Shown here: piece by piece, positions 11,086 through 23,033 of the stretch
Position numbering within the stretch: the stretch's first letter is position 1
Layout: every line of letters starts with the position of its first letter
Assembly: GCA_037951105.1 (NCBI GenBank)
Contig: JBAMJV010005521.1
Coordinates: 34,940 to 98,939, forward strand
DNA from: Echinarachnius parma
Lineage: Eukaryota > Echinodermata > Echinoidea > Clypeasteroida > Echinarachniidae
Direction of reading: 5' to 3'
DNA: 64,000 bases
Position numbers and translations under genes: made by a program
The notes under the pieces: generated by a model
Database searches by the model: none
The model's input: only the letters and a program-made list of their open reading frames with translations
What the model was told of the DNA's origin: nothing

Positions 11086-13083
11086 CAGGGTTGCCAACTT
11101 TGAGCTAGAGGTTAGAGTGAGATATTGCAAGGGAGCGAAGCGACAGAGCGGAGAGAGAGATAGAGGGGGGGGGGGGGGGGGGGGATGTTCCTCGTACTCA
11201 TGGTAGAGAGCTTTTACATTTTGAGACTTAACATTTTGCAATCTGGTGCTTACCTACAGAAGAAATTCGGACTAGATTTACGGTATGTGGGTAAGCGTGT
11301 CATGATTGATTTGATCGATCGGGACTATTTTTAATCATAATTTGATCATGAACATAATATGCAACTGTGATTCCACTCTTCTAGTTTTAACGTCAATATC
11401 TATCTTGATTTTGCATGATCCTATGTTTTAATTGACACGCCTGTTTGTTCCCATTTACTTTTATACCATTTTTACCTAGATAAGTTGTTCAGAATGTTTA
11501 GTAGACCTGAATATGGAGCCATTGGTAACTGGAGGTGAATTCTCCTTTTGGTAAGAGACTAGCTGTGTTATGAATAGTGTTGTGGTGATTACACAATGGC
11601 AATGCATTTGAAACGTTTCAATTTGGACTTTGCACCATATTCAGGCGTAATGCACTTTTTTAAATGAACATTACAAATTGAGCGTAGTGTAAAGGGGGAT
11701 AAACAGACCTGATATGATACCTTGTTCATGTAAGATATTATCGGACAAGAGAGTAATGAACGCTCAATCCTGAATTGTGGAAATGCCTGTGAGGGGTTTA
11801 TGTGCACAACCACAAGCCAATAACATGGAAACTCTTTTCCACGTTCAGCTAACATGACGGACTAAGCACCCAACAACTATGATTTGCTTACTATGCAGAT
11901 TATGTACATAAAAAACATTGATTTAAATTCAGTAGATCATTATCTATATGCATAATCTCACAAGCTATAATATATTGAAACAAATTTGACTGATTAACAA
12001 CTGACGGGGTTGGCACGAGAATAAGTTTTCATAGCCCTTAATGATATTAAGAACAAGAAGTGTTGCTTCATCATGATTATGCTCTGTTCTTGTATAAACA
12101 TACTCATGTTGGCGTATAGAAAACTCCTTAAAGAAATTGTTTCAACTTGTATAGGGTCATTGTTTTGTTTTTTTTGAAAATCAATTGGTTAATTTTTTTT
12201 AATTATTGTATTGGTTTTATGATCCCTGTTGTATTGTTCATGTTTTCACAAATTGGGAGATTTATTTTACATATATGAATCGATCATCTTAACTAAACTT
12301 GAATAAATGATTTTCAAAAGTTTTTGTTCTAATCGGACATCAATGCCAAAACATTAAAAATGAAATCCAAGATCTCCATTATAACAATACATGATTTGCA
12401 TATTGTGCAAATCGTTTCGTTATTATAAGTTGAGATGAGACCATCAAATTAGCTCAATTAGAAACAAAATTAGTCCCACAACTTTGGTTATAATTGGCCA
12501 TCTTAATGAAACATTGAAAATCAAAGTTGTCCATTCCAACTATAGAAACTTGCATTATTATGCAAATTGTGTTTTTTTTTTTTTATCAGGATATATGTAA
12601 CCAGCTTGTTAGCAGAATATATTTTCAGAATCGTTTGGGTTTGATCGGGCACAATAAAATGAAACAATTAAATACACCGAAAATTAATGTTTTTTCATAA
12701 AAATTATAAATAATTTGCATTCCATGTGAATGTCACTGTTGCAATAAGTATGAATATGAATACATCACATAGATGAATTTGGGCAAATGAATTTTGCTTA
12801 AGGATTTTTAATCATATGGATTGCAAAGAAAAATCCGACGTTGCAATTAGTTTTAGGTCAAGGTGCTATTTTGACGTCACTATTACGAGACGCATCTCAT
12901 GCTCAGTAACATGCAATCTAGTACTTCAACTAGATGGAGAAACTTGATGAACACCTCTATAATTTGTGAGTATTACCATTGTTTAGGCCCGGGCGTGAGA
13001 TCTTCAAAGATCAGCGTGAGAGCGTGAGAAAGGGATCAAATGCGTGAGTCTCATGCTCAATGCTTGAGAGTTGGCAACCTTCT
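11086..13083. mobile_element. hAT-like non-autonomous DNA transposon
   Basis: The left end CAGGGTTGCCAACTTT and the right end, reading inward AGAAGGTTGCCAACTCTC, form a terminal inverted repeat of hAT style (CAGGGTTGCCA is a common hAT start). Candidate 8-bp flanks (TTAATTGG and CTATATGG) agree only partly. No transposase frame is present. Inside are a G tract at about 11166, AT-rich DNA, and a GCGTGAGA-rich right end. Gene B's flank has no such insert, but the junction there is also altered. Confidence 0.65.
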
Positions 13084-14048
13084 ATATGGGCCACAATCCA
13101 CATAATATTTTCAGTATACAGGACGTATTTTCAACAACCTAGTACTAATTATTTTGAGAAAATGAGGTATAGTCAGTGCTGGCCCGGGGCCACTAAACAT
13201 AGGTTTGGGCCACCAAATTGAATTACGCTTATTTCCACTGGGCCTAAAGGGCAACCAAATATTGGTACATTTATTCCTTGTTATGGTCAGACTCTATACC
13301 AGATTCAGGTTTGGGGCCACTAGAAGTTAAGATATTTTGTTTTCAATTGCCCGACTGGGACACAAGGCAAAAATATAATTGGTATCTAGTAATTTGCAAC
13401 TATCCATAAATCAATCACGTTGTAGCAAATTTTAGACACAACCAGTGAAGTACTAAAAGATAGATCAGCAAACGTGTATATGTACGTTTTGTTTTCATTA
13501 AGCGCATATTCTGTACAATATTGCTATTACTGTCACATAGACTACATGTTTATTTACACTTACAAGCTTAATATTTCATCACGAAAGAAATTGTATCAAA
13601 ACCAATATACAAAGTAAGCATTTGTAAACAGTTTCAAATAATCACATTATGGTATGCAATATTTATACATTTTGCACTATTTGCACTATTTGAAGTCTCA
13701 ATCTTTAAAGGAAAACGAATCCCATGCTAAATGTTGCTTTGATCGGCTCCAAGAGATTAAGAGGAGTAATATCTGAATGCTGAAGTTTACATTATAATTG
13801 GGCAAGGAACAAGACCAGTTGTGGCACTTTAAAGATGTCAATTTATTAATTTGGGGACTCAAATATGCAACACACTCTAAGCGGTTTGTCTACTCACCAA
13901 AATTAGTTTGATTGTCCTTGAAGAAAAGTCAGATAAAGAACACTTTAATATGAATCTTTACATACGAGCCCTTTTATGGTAAAATGGTGTATTTTGAGTA
14001 TAAAACCGAGAAAATGACTTTGAAGTTTGAGAATTTCGTTTTTATATA

Positions 14049-15551
14049 AACCCCTCAAAAAAAGTTCGGAAACTCAAGTTTGATCGATTATATCTATTTT
14101 CTTATGAAATCATAATGGTTATATCTGGTATCACTTTAAAGAGTGTGTATACCTCTTTAAAATGATACCAAATTCGTAAGCATCACGAGCACGGGGTATG
14201 CGCAGTATATTTGAGAATGGGGGAATGTCAGAAGTGAAATGTCACAAAATGCGCCAACAAACTTCAGTTGGAAGGTCTGACACCCATATCAGGGTCTTTC
14301 TCAAGTTCAAATTCTTTCGACGATGAATATCTTGACAATGAAGAGATACTGTTGAATATGGTGTCAGACGACATAAGCCTGTTTAATTATCTGTCCAATG
14401 ACACCTCACTTGAAATGATTATGAAAGCCGGGTAGGTACAATTAAGGTGAATATTGGGGAGGATCGACAGCAAAATGTAAACAAAATGCATTTGACTGTG
14501 TGAAATTGAAGGCGTTGCATCTAAAAACTACTTTTTGTAGGGATATCTTAGTACTTTACTTTACATAATCATTATGAAATTCAACATCATGTTGAAGCGT
14601 GTTAATTTGTCAATAAAATAATGCCCCATTCATAGTGGTTATGTGATTGAGATGCGTGTAGTACCTCTAAATGTATGGGGCTCAAAATGACACGTTGCAA
14701 GGTCGACGTTCTACAGTTTGATATGTGGTAATAAGGCGTACCTACACGGTCAAAGAGGGCGCTAATTTGCCAGTTCTGGCCAGTTTGCGTAGGTTTTGAG
14801 AACTGTTATGCATTTTCAATACATCAAGTTTGTGAGTTTCCTGTACTGCACACTCACATTCAGCATAATCATTGCAAATGAAATATCATATTAACGATAA
14901 ATAAACGAGCTTTCCGACAGTGCAACACGGAATGATTAATACAACAATATCTTACCGGAATCTTCAAACAAGAAGCCACGGTCTTAAATTCATAGCATTA
15001 ATAGACCCCCATATCCGGTTTTACTGCACACACCCCAATAGCATAATTATTACAGGTGAGACATGATTTTAAGGACAAATAAACACGCTTTCACATGATG
15101 TTAAATTTACTGATGATTATGCAATGTAAAACCCCAAAACATCTCCTCCAATAGACGTTTTTTGATGCAACGCCTTAAATTTCACAAAATGAAATGCATT
15201 TTGCAACATTTCACTTTCGGCCCTCCCCATATCAGCTGTACCATACTTAACCTGTTAATTATTGTTACGGACATAATCGTATTGAAAAAATAGACACATG
15301 GGCTTTAAAATGATACAAAATGTAAAGTTTAACATTAAAATAATGCGACACAAGAGTCAAATTTCCCAACTGAATACTTTCGGCCCATTTTGCGACATTT
15401 GACTTCTGATCGTCGACCATTCTGAAATGCACTGCGTATTCCCTGATTTAAAATAAATGACGAATAATGTACAATTTTAAAGGGAAATCATCAAGCATTG
15501 CAATGACACTAAAAGTAAAAGTAAAGAGTTTCCGAACTTTTTTGAAGGGTT
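14049..15551. mobile_element. 1.5-kb TIR element with TA target duplication
   Basis: Left end AACCCCTCAAAAAAAGTTCG and right end (reverse) AACCCTTCAAAAAAGTTCGG continue into a shared GGAAACTC. Both ends are flanked by TA. The inner parts are also imperfectly inverted; for example the ATGTCAGAAGTGAAATGTC region near 14226 has a reverse match near 15395, and the GCGTTGCATC region near 14512 has one near 15170. Gene B's flank at about 53411-53422 reads GATATAGAAG, the uninterrupted target. No transposase frame is seen, so it is non-autonomous, mariner-type by its TA target. Confidence 0.85.
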
Positions 15552-15767
15552 TAGAAGCCTTAAGAATATTTAAATGCTGGTGAAGTTTTAGAATTTAATT
15601 TATCGTTCAAAATTTAATTTCCATATAGTTTTCATTTTTTTTTTCTTTTTATATTTAGAACAAGATTCATTTTTATCCAGATACACCCTTCGGCCAAAAA
15701 GGAATTAACTCACGCCGTATTAGTCTATATTTGGCAAAAGGGTGTATCTGCACATGGTTCCATGACA

Positions 15768-16125
15768 TATGCTCCGCCGACATATGCTCCGCCGACATTT
15801 GCTCCGAAAAATGCGACAAATGCTCCGCGACAAATGCTCCGCGATATTTGCTCCGCCGACAAATGCTCCACCGACAATTGCTCCGCCGACAATTGCTCCG
15901 CCGACATTTGCTCCGCCGACAAATGCTCCGCCGACATTTGCTCCGCCGACAATTGCTCCGCCGACAAATGCTCCGCCGACATTTGCTCCGCCGACATTTG
16001 CTCCGCCGACAAATGCTCCGAAGCTGCGACAATTGCTCCGCGACATTTGCTCCGCCGATAATTGCTCCGCGACAATTGTTCCGCCGACATTTGCTCCGCC
16101 GCCAAATGCTCCGCAGACAAATGCC
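15768..16125 (+). repeat. 15-bp tandem array, left arm (GCTCCGCCGACAWWT)
   Basis: About 23 units of GCTCCGCCGACAWWT, where the two W positions vary freely (AA, TT, AT, TA) while the rest is nearly fixed. Open frames in all six readings follow from the 15-bp period and are not genes. Confidence 0.9.
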
Positions 16126-16836
16126 CAAATAATTAGATGATTTTTTTTTTTTTTTTTATATTTTTAAAATGCTTGCACTTTTTCAAAAATTTTCAAAATC
16201 ATTTTTGGAATAGTTGTTGATGATCTCTCTATCTAATCATCATTCCAATAAAACACCACATGCATAATTTTGTAGGAAAATGGTTGAAACCAATGCCTTT
16301 TTAGAAAAGCGCCCTCTTGTGTTTAAATGGCTCTTTTTGAATGATAACAGGCGTTTTACTAAGTCGTTTGTAATTTTGTATACCTTTCGAGCATGGTGGA
16401 GTTATAACCAGTAGTTTATCAAGTAACTGTCCAGGGTTGGTTACTAAAGTTCAGCCTTACCAAAACTGTACAACCCCTTTAAATAAAGATCACATCGTCT
16501 AGAAGACAATCTATTCTTCACATATTAACAATAAAATTGATCACATAATGCTTTTTATGGAATATGACGTCATAGTCACTAAAAGGGGTGGAGTGTCCAT
16601 CTTACCTCACTGTGGAGGTAAGAGGACCCCTCAATTCCTTAGATTATTGAATTTCAATTTTCTGCTACTTCCTGCCAATCCTTCCGTTTATAAGAATGCA
16701 AAATGCATTGGAAGTTTGTGCTTTTCTGTTGGACAATAAGGCAGCCTTAATCGTTTACGGGGTGGAGGGGGGGGGGGGGGGGGGGCGTTTAGAAGTGTCA
16801 CAAATTTTTTCTATTCATGATCGATCTTAACACCAG
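16126..16836. other. interior of foldback element, non-coding
   Basis: A T tract at about 16141-16158, AT-rich unique sequence and a G tract near 16768. No gene seen. Confidence 0.5.
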
Positions 16837-17060
16837 TATCACGCCCTTCGCTTGATGATTGCTTGGAACAGTATACTATTCATCACAGCATTTTCGGATA
16901 CTATGAGGGTCCGTGGTTCGACTCCAGTCGAACCCCAATGTAACATCAAAAACTAAAGCCAGTGTTGTGTGTTATTGCGCCTCCCCTTCTGCTACTAGAT
17001 GCAGGCTGCAGGGTCACGCATCCTTACAACACTGGGCTTGACTGCCCCCCACCCTGTATA
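16837..17060 (+). repeat. tRNA-like SINE remnant
   Basis: GTGGTTCGACTCC resembles an RNA polymerase III B box. It is followed by a body ending near the LINE fragment. The A box is weak, so this is tentative. Confidence 0.35.
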
Positions 17061-17101
17061 AAGAAACGTGAAACAAACAAACCAGCCAAATAAAATATTG
17101 A

Positions 17102-17690
17102 ATGAATCGATGGTTACTGAATCGATTGTACTCCAATTTCACAAGAGATTCGCATATTAAATTACAAAAAAGGGCCGCAAGGATGATTTTATGCTGTAAT
17201 TTTCATACCCCGTCCAAGGAAATGTTTAATCAGTTAAAATGGCTACCATTTAATGATCGTGTGACATATCTTAAATGTGTATTTATGTACAAATGTATTC
17301 ATCGCCTTTCCTCTAATTTTTATTATGATTCGTTTGTTTTTGTTTCTGATACTCATTCATTTAATACTAGACACGCGGCAAATTTGAATTTTATTATTCC
17401 TAGGGCTCGCACAGAACAATATAAACATTCTTTATTTTATTCTTCTATATTCCTCTGGAATAATTTACCCATTGAAATTAAAACTTTAAATTCCTTGAAT
17501 ATTTTTAAACAGAAAATGAAACAATATTTACAATCGTAAAATTCATTTCAAATGTTTTTGTAACGATGTTTAAAAGTCATGTTTTTATAACAACAATGTT
17601 TGTATACTGTATCCCAGGGCCCCATGGGAGACCAACTTATTGTTGAATGGGCCACCCTGGTAAAATATATTGAAATAAATAAATAAATAA
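17102..17690 (+). pseudogene. LINE 3' fragment (C-terminal part of RT ORF)
   Basis: An open stretch of 145 codons (17102-17539) ends with the usual C-terminal LINE region: LQKRAARMIL, QLKWLPFNDR and SSIFLWNNLPIEIK. The catalytic RT part is absent, so the copy is 5'-truncated. The 3' UTR contains a GGGCCCCATGGGAGACCAAC region and ends in (AAAT)n at about 17668-17690. It sits inside the foldback element. The clade is uncertain (CR1/L2 or RTE-like). Confidence 0.75.
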
Positions 17691-17829
17691 TAAATAACAT
17701 ATAAAAGCGCACTTCATACCAAAGGTACTTGAGAATTCATTCCAGAGTTTAATCTTCAGCGGAGTAAATGTCGGTGGAACAATTATGGTTGAGGAACATG
17801 TGTTGTTTTTGGACCATTTGAAGTACTGT

Positions 17830-18325
17830 CATCTTCAGAGCATATATTTCTGCGGAGCAATTGTCACCGGAGCAAATGTCGTATCTCCGGAGCATATTTC
17901 GGCGGAACAATTGTCGGCTAAGCAATTGTCGGATATTCGAAGCATTTTCGGCGGAGCAATTGTCGCATCTTCGGAGCATTTGTCGGCGGAGTAATTGTCG
18001 GCGGAGCAAATGTCGGCGGAGCAATTGTCGCATCTTCGGAGCATTTGTCGGCGGAGCAATTGTCGGCGGAGCAATTGTCGGCGGAGCAAATGTCGGCGGA
18101 GCATTTGTCGGCGGAGCAAATGTCGGCGGAGCATTTGTCGGCGGAGCAAATGTTGGTGGAGCATTTGTCGGCGGAGCAAATGTCGGCGGAGCATTTGTCG
18201 GCGGAGCAATTGTCGTCGGAGCAAATGTCGGCGGAGCAGGTATCGCGGAGCATTTGTCGCGGAGCAATTGTCGCATTTTTCGGAGCAATTGTCGGCGGAG
18301 CATATGTCGGCGGAGCATATGTCGT
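17830..18325 (-). repeat. 15-bp tandem array, right arm (inverted)
   Basis: The same 15-bp unit as the left arm but in opposite orientation (TGTCGGCGGAGCAAA and variants). The outermost units mirror the left arm base for base apart from the variable W positions. The inner end decays toward 17760. Confidence 0.9.
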
Positions 18326-18700
18326 GTCACCCTGCACATACATCCTTCTGCCCAAATAAATGAGTGAATTATTTCGTTTAGATAGTATGTAGAAAGTGTG
18401 TATCTGCAGATACGCCATACAAATTGTGTCACTTTTTGTTGGCAGAAGAATGTATCTGCAGATACACCCTCTTGCCAAAATAAATGAGTACATTTTTTCG
18501 TTAACATAATTGGGCAGAAAAGGTGCATCTGCTACACTATTCAAATTCCTTTACTAATTTGGGCATTACCCTTTTGCCCAAAGAATTAATAAAAGAAGTA
18601 AAAAATTACTGCACATGAGTCCTATTATCTCGAAAACTAAAGTTCGAGCACTTTTACAAACTTTGCTAAATGAAGATTTTAAGCTCAAAAACCCCACAAA

Positions 18701-20669
18701 TAGAAAATCAGTACCGAAGGCAATTCTTTCAGTAACAGATTTGCGTGCGATTCAGTGACCGCTTGGAATGTTTACCTTTATGAGACGGCCAGTGTCATAT
18801 GGCGCAAATTACATCAACAACCACTGTGCTTTGTTTGATTATCATTGACCTTGATTACAACCTCTTTATTCCTGATGACGCGATTCTGACCAGATTCATG
18901 GTGTGGGCTGGATGAATGGAGATGCAGCATAGATCTCAACTCTGATGAGGTGGCTGTCTTTAGTGTGTTTTTTTTAAAGATGCTTTTCAAGTTCCGCTTC
19001 TTGTGGACGTCCATCAGTATCCGAACAAGGTTGAGTTTCTAAGGTCCTATGAAACATTTATGAGTCCAACCTTTATCATACCTAAGCCAATTATGTTCAT
19101 GTCAGTAATACCTCCTTTGCAAGCTTCACCATGTTCACGATTTATATCCTTTAGACCTATAATGAGACTCACTCTCAAGCGTGTCTTGTAAGCATGGAGA
19201 CACACTTCATCCAAACTGGGTGGTTAGCCCTCGATTATAATTTTGTATGGAGTACATTGTTGAAGGGTTGGTCTTTTGAACACCCCTTTCCCTCCTCCCC
19301 TGTATCTGATTCAAGGGATAAAAGCTTTATATGCGATTTGTTTGAAAGATGTTGTATCATTTGATAGTATTTTAACTAAATCTATACAAATTATGACATT
19401 AACAACTCGTATTCTTATGTATTTCTTTGTTTTGTATTGCTTATTTTTGTTATTGTTTATTGATGTACATACTTAGTATCATTATATAATGCTCTTAATA
19501 GTTATCTTAAATGTGAATTAAGTTTAAACAAATTGAAATATAGCCTATTTTTCGTTTTGAAGAATTTTGTTGTCTTTTATACATAAGCGCTGTATACGAA
19601 ATTTCATGTCCGTGTGTGACGCATCACGTTTTAACGAGGTTTGACACGGTAAGCAAGTATACAATATGCTCAAATGTGGTATCAAACGATGCGCAGGAGT
19701 TTAGGGAAGACCTCTATGATAAAAACAAGCTGGAATCAGCAGGGCATTGTGGTTTAATTGTGCAAGATGTGTGACTTGGTATTCATGACCTCTAAGGCTA
19801 AAACACACTATTTAGCTGCATAGGGGTGAATATCTCAAAACTCATCCTGTGGACTTCCAGTAGCTCGTTCGCGAGGTGGTCCACATAGGTTGTGATCCTA
19901 GAAGATCCTAGAAGCCATTTCTAGTGGCCAACCTTTTACAACAGGCAAAAGCTGAAAAAAACCTTTGCCTCCTGGGTAATAGTTCACTGAGTTAGTATTG
20001 TCATCCGCATATCATCATTATCGTAATAGACCACAAATCAAATCATGAACATAATAATAATCATGTCCTTTATATACATTGCGCCTAATATGATTGATCA
20101 CCATTTCTGACATTTTCTAAGCCCCTGACAGCTGTTTCACATTGTAATATCAAGCAATTATCATGTTAACCTTCATTTTAACTGTCAAACTCTTTATATG
20201 TATGCGCACTATGTCAGTGTTATATTATAGTTATACACGATTATTTTGTTAATAAGATTGTTTTATTATCGTGTGTTTGTAATAATATTGGGCATACACT
20301 TTATATGCAGAATTTATAGCTGACAAGTTAAGTTTAGTGATGTGTAGATACATTGTATAACAAAACAAAATAATAACAAATTTACACAAACAAGCAAACA
20401 ATAAAACGGTTCAACAAAACCCTGGTGCACCAAACAATCATTACGAACCATCGCCCAACACAAACAACCAAGAAAAGGATTTTTGTAAACATTAAAGAAT
20501 GTGGCATGTATTGGACTTGTTCGATTGCTGAAACAGCAGTTATGAGACAGGATAATTTGTATTGGATGAAAATCTTGCCTTTTGAATGATATATACATGT
20601 GATTATATCACATTGCCGTGTCTATCTAGCGTGGGATACACACGGAGCGGATTGCAGGCTAACCTGGGC
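18701..20669. other. non-coding stretch
   Basis: No supported gene, RNA or clear repeat. All open frames are under 100 codons without recognisable motifs. Confidence 0.45.
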
Positions 20670-21618
20670 AAAAAACAACTCACAATTTGTTACCGTTTGA
20701 ATTTCATATGTATTATGTAGCTGGAAAGGAAACTACAATTATAGTTTAGTGAGTGTCGTCTTTACATTTGATTGCATCTAGTTTTGAATATACAGTATAC
20801 TGGGTGTTATATGAAACAATATCGCAGGAATTTTATTCATGTACTTTAAATATTTCACGTAAAAGTCACTTTTGAACATGTTTCGGCACAATGTCAGGAT
20901 ATGGGGATATGGGGTTGAATATTTAATTTTCCCCTGTTCGCTCTTGCCCGCTAGATGGTGATACACTCGACATATCTATTTAGATTAGTGGTCCACTTAC
21001 GAGAGCGATCCAATTATGGAAAATAAATGGAAAAGGGAAAATGAAATATTCACCGCAGTGTAAACTGTACTAGGTATGGGAGATTTAGAGATCAACGTTT
21101 GTAAGAAGGAATTATCTTCTGATCTCTAACCAACACAACTTGAATGTTATAGGTTATACATGAAAGGCAATTTCATTTTTACAACAGAATTATAATGTTG
21201 TATAATATGCTTTTATGAAGGTCATTCGAAGTCATTCGAAATCAATCTTATTGAACTTGTAATGAGAAGAGCGCCAGCTATTGGCAAAAGTGAGAGGATA
21301 AATATGGCGATCTGCGTATCAGTCGACTTCCAGGAGTTCGAGAGAATAAAGACAATGTAAGTCACTAATTCCAGACTTGAAGAGTCATTTGTTGTCATGT
21401 GACTACAACACGCTTAACAGTAATATCATGTTTTATGTTATGATTAGTTATGTTTAACATTTACATTACACTCGTTTGTGGTCAACATTTTAATGAAAAA
21501 AAAAAAGTATGTTATCCAATTAATTTGTATTCAAAATATGAAATAAAACTTAGTACAAATACGAGATGTAAATTTATGTACAACTCACTATACTAACAAA
21601 TTAATTAGTTAATGTAAA

Positions 21619-22204
21619 CGGTTCTAGGACTACTACCCCCTGGACAACCTCCCCCCGGACGATTACCCCCCGGAAAACTACCCCCCTAGGACAATTACCC
21701 CCGGACAACTACCACCCGGACAATTACCCCCCTAGGACAATTACCCCCCAAGACAACTACCCCCCCCAAGACAATTACCCCCCAAGACAACTACCCCCCA
21801 AGACAATTCCCCCCCAAGACAATATCCCCCCAAGACAACTACCCCCCAAGACAATTACCCCCCAAGACAACTACCCCCTCCCTCCCCCCCCCCCCCAAGA
21901 CAATAACCCCCAAGACAACTACCCCCCAAGAAAATTACCCCCAAGACAACTACCCCCCCCCCCCCCCCCCCAAGACAACTACCCCCCGGATAATTACCCC
22001 CCGGACGATTACCCAGACAATTACCCCCCGGACAACTACCCCCGGGATTATTACCCCCAAGACAACTACCCCCCGGACAACTACCCCCCGGAATTTCCCC
22101 CCCCCCCGGATGATTACCCCCCAGACAATTACCCCCCGGACAACAACCCCCCGGACAACTACCCCCCGGATAATTACCCCCCGGACAATTACCCCCTGGA
22201 TAAT
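21619..22204 (+). repeat. 15-bp array family 2, copy 1
   Basis: Opens with CGGTTCTAGGACTACTACCC and then repeats units such as ACCCCCCGGACAATT or CCCCCAAGACAACTA. The order of variant units at the left end recurs in the other copies. Confidence 0.88.
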
Positions 22205-22384
22205 AAAACTCCAAGACAATTACCCTCAAGAGTCAAGACAATTGGCCCGAGACATCTTCCCTTGAGACCATTGATGTAGCGAGGGTCAACGGATGGGGTG
22301 GGGGGGGGGGGGGCACAACTGGTTAGTGGAGCGATTTGGTGCATATCCTAGTATACAGTTGTTAACTGGTGGTGGAGGTAAAAG

Positions 22385-22515
22385 CACGGAATGTTCCACT
22401 CCCGAGGGATTTTAAATGCTATTGAGGGAAGAGTAAATAAGTCCCGAAACGTATAGTCGAGGGATTATTTTCTTCACGAAATAGCATTTTATATTCCCGA
22501 GGGGAACATTCCATG
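22385..22515. repeat. hairpin MITE-like segment
   Basis: ACGGAATGTTCCACTCCCGA and its near reverse at 22494-22515 form outer arms; AAATGCTATT and AATAGCATTT form inner arms. The same segment occurs in copy 2 (about 24734-24864), and a reverse piece of its left flank lies at 36315-36355. Confidence 0.65.
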
Positions 22516-23033
22516 ATTTTCCCGACAGCAAAGTTAACAATTGTTTTATCATCTGATTGCCATGTAACAGTGCCATGTAATATCCAAAAATATTACATGG
22601 CAGCCCATTTACTGTATTTGCTAAGTCAGGTGATAAATAGTTATATTATATGACACGTAGTTCAAGCTATGGAATCAAAAATACAGAATGTATGCATATT
22701 AAAAAGGATATTAAAAAAGAGTGACTATCACCTCCACTTTCAAATGTATTGGGGGCGGGAGGGCATGCCCCCTCCCCGTCCCCCGGGTGCATTAATTGTG
22801 TGCATTCAATTTTGATACCGCGTATTTAGCAGTTCAAAATCGTTTTTAGGATTATAAATCATATATTGATTATTCAGAAACATTTTGTTTGCATTCGATT
22901 TAAAACGTATTTCTATTTCGAGTAAATTCGTGATTACGTAAAACCGCACTTCGGGGAATCCGTTGGCGCAATTGAATGCTTGTATGTACTTGAATAATGT
23001 CAATCAGGAGAGAAATATAAAACTCACGTCTAC

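Larger units (their letters stand above)
15756..18331. mobile_element. Foldback-type element with 15-bp-repeat inverted arms
   Basis: The 2576-bp element is flanked by the 8-bp direct repeat CTGCACAT (15748-15755 and 18332-18339). Its ends are GGTTCCATGACATATGCTCC and, reversed, GGTGACACGACATATGCTCC. The match continues through an irregular unit (GCTCCGAAAAATGCGACAA) and a short GCTCCGCGA unit on both sides. The arms are tandem 15-bp units. The equivalent place in gene B's flank (about 53600) lacks the element. Sea urchin TU elements are known for long inverted ends with 15-bp tandem repeats; kinship is an inference. The interior holds a SINE-like piece and a LINE 3' fragment. Confidence 0.88.
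10302..18700 (-). repeat. 5' flank of gene A (duplicated unit, interrupted by three elements)
   Basis: The sequence upstream of gene A matches the upstream region of gene B (52159-54000) in the same order, with insertions at 11086-13083, 14049-15551 and 15756-18331. Shared landmarks include the pieces at 10580-10850, 13130-13240, 13378-13530, 13960-14048, 15552-15740 and 18340-18700. The promoter should lie in the proximal part, but I see no convincing TATA or initiator. Confidence 0.8.
20670..23033. repeat. 2.36-kb tandem duplication, copy 1
   Basis: Starts at AAAAAACAACTCACAATTTG and ends at TAAAACTCACGTCTAC. Copy 2 follows directly at 23034 with only scattered differences, mostly in C-run lengths. 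Each copy contains a 15-bp array (family 2), a G tract, and a hairpin MITE-like segment. No convincing gene is inside. A short ATG frame at 21304 followed by a donor-like GTAAGT is kept in both copies. Confidence 0.92.

Noticed and set aside
15768-16125. Regular short repeats suggesting a CRISPR array
   Set aside because: Units are contiguous with no spacers, and the window is clearly eukaryotic.
15673-16140. Six-frame open repeats rich in Ser/Arg or Ala/Pro
   Set aside because: The 15-bp period keeps all frames open; no start context, splice sites or codon bias support a protein. The same applies to 17749-18544 and to the family 2 arrays.
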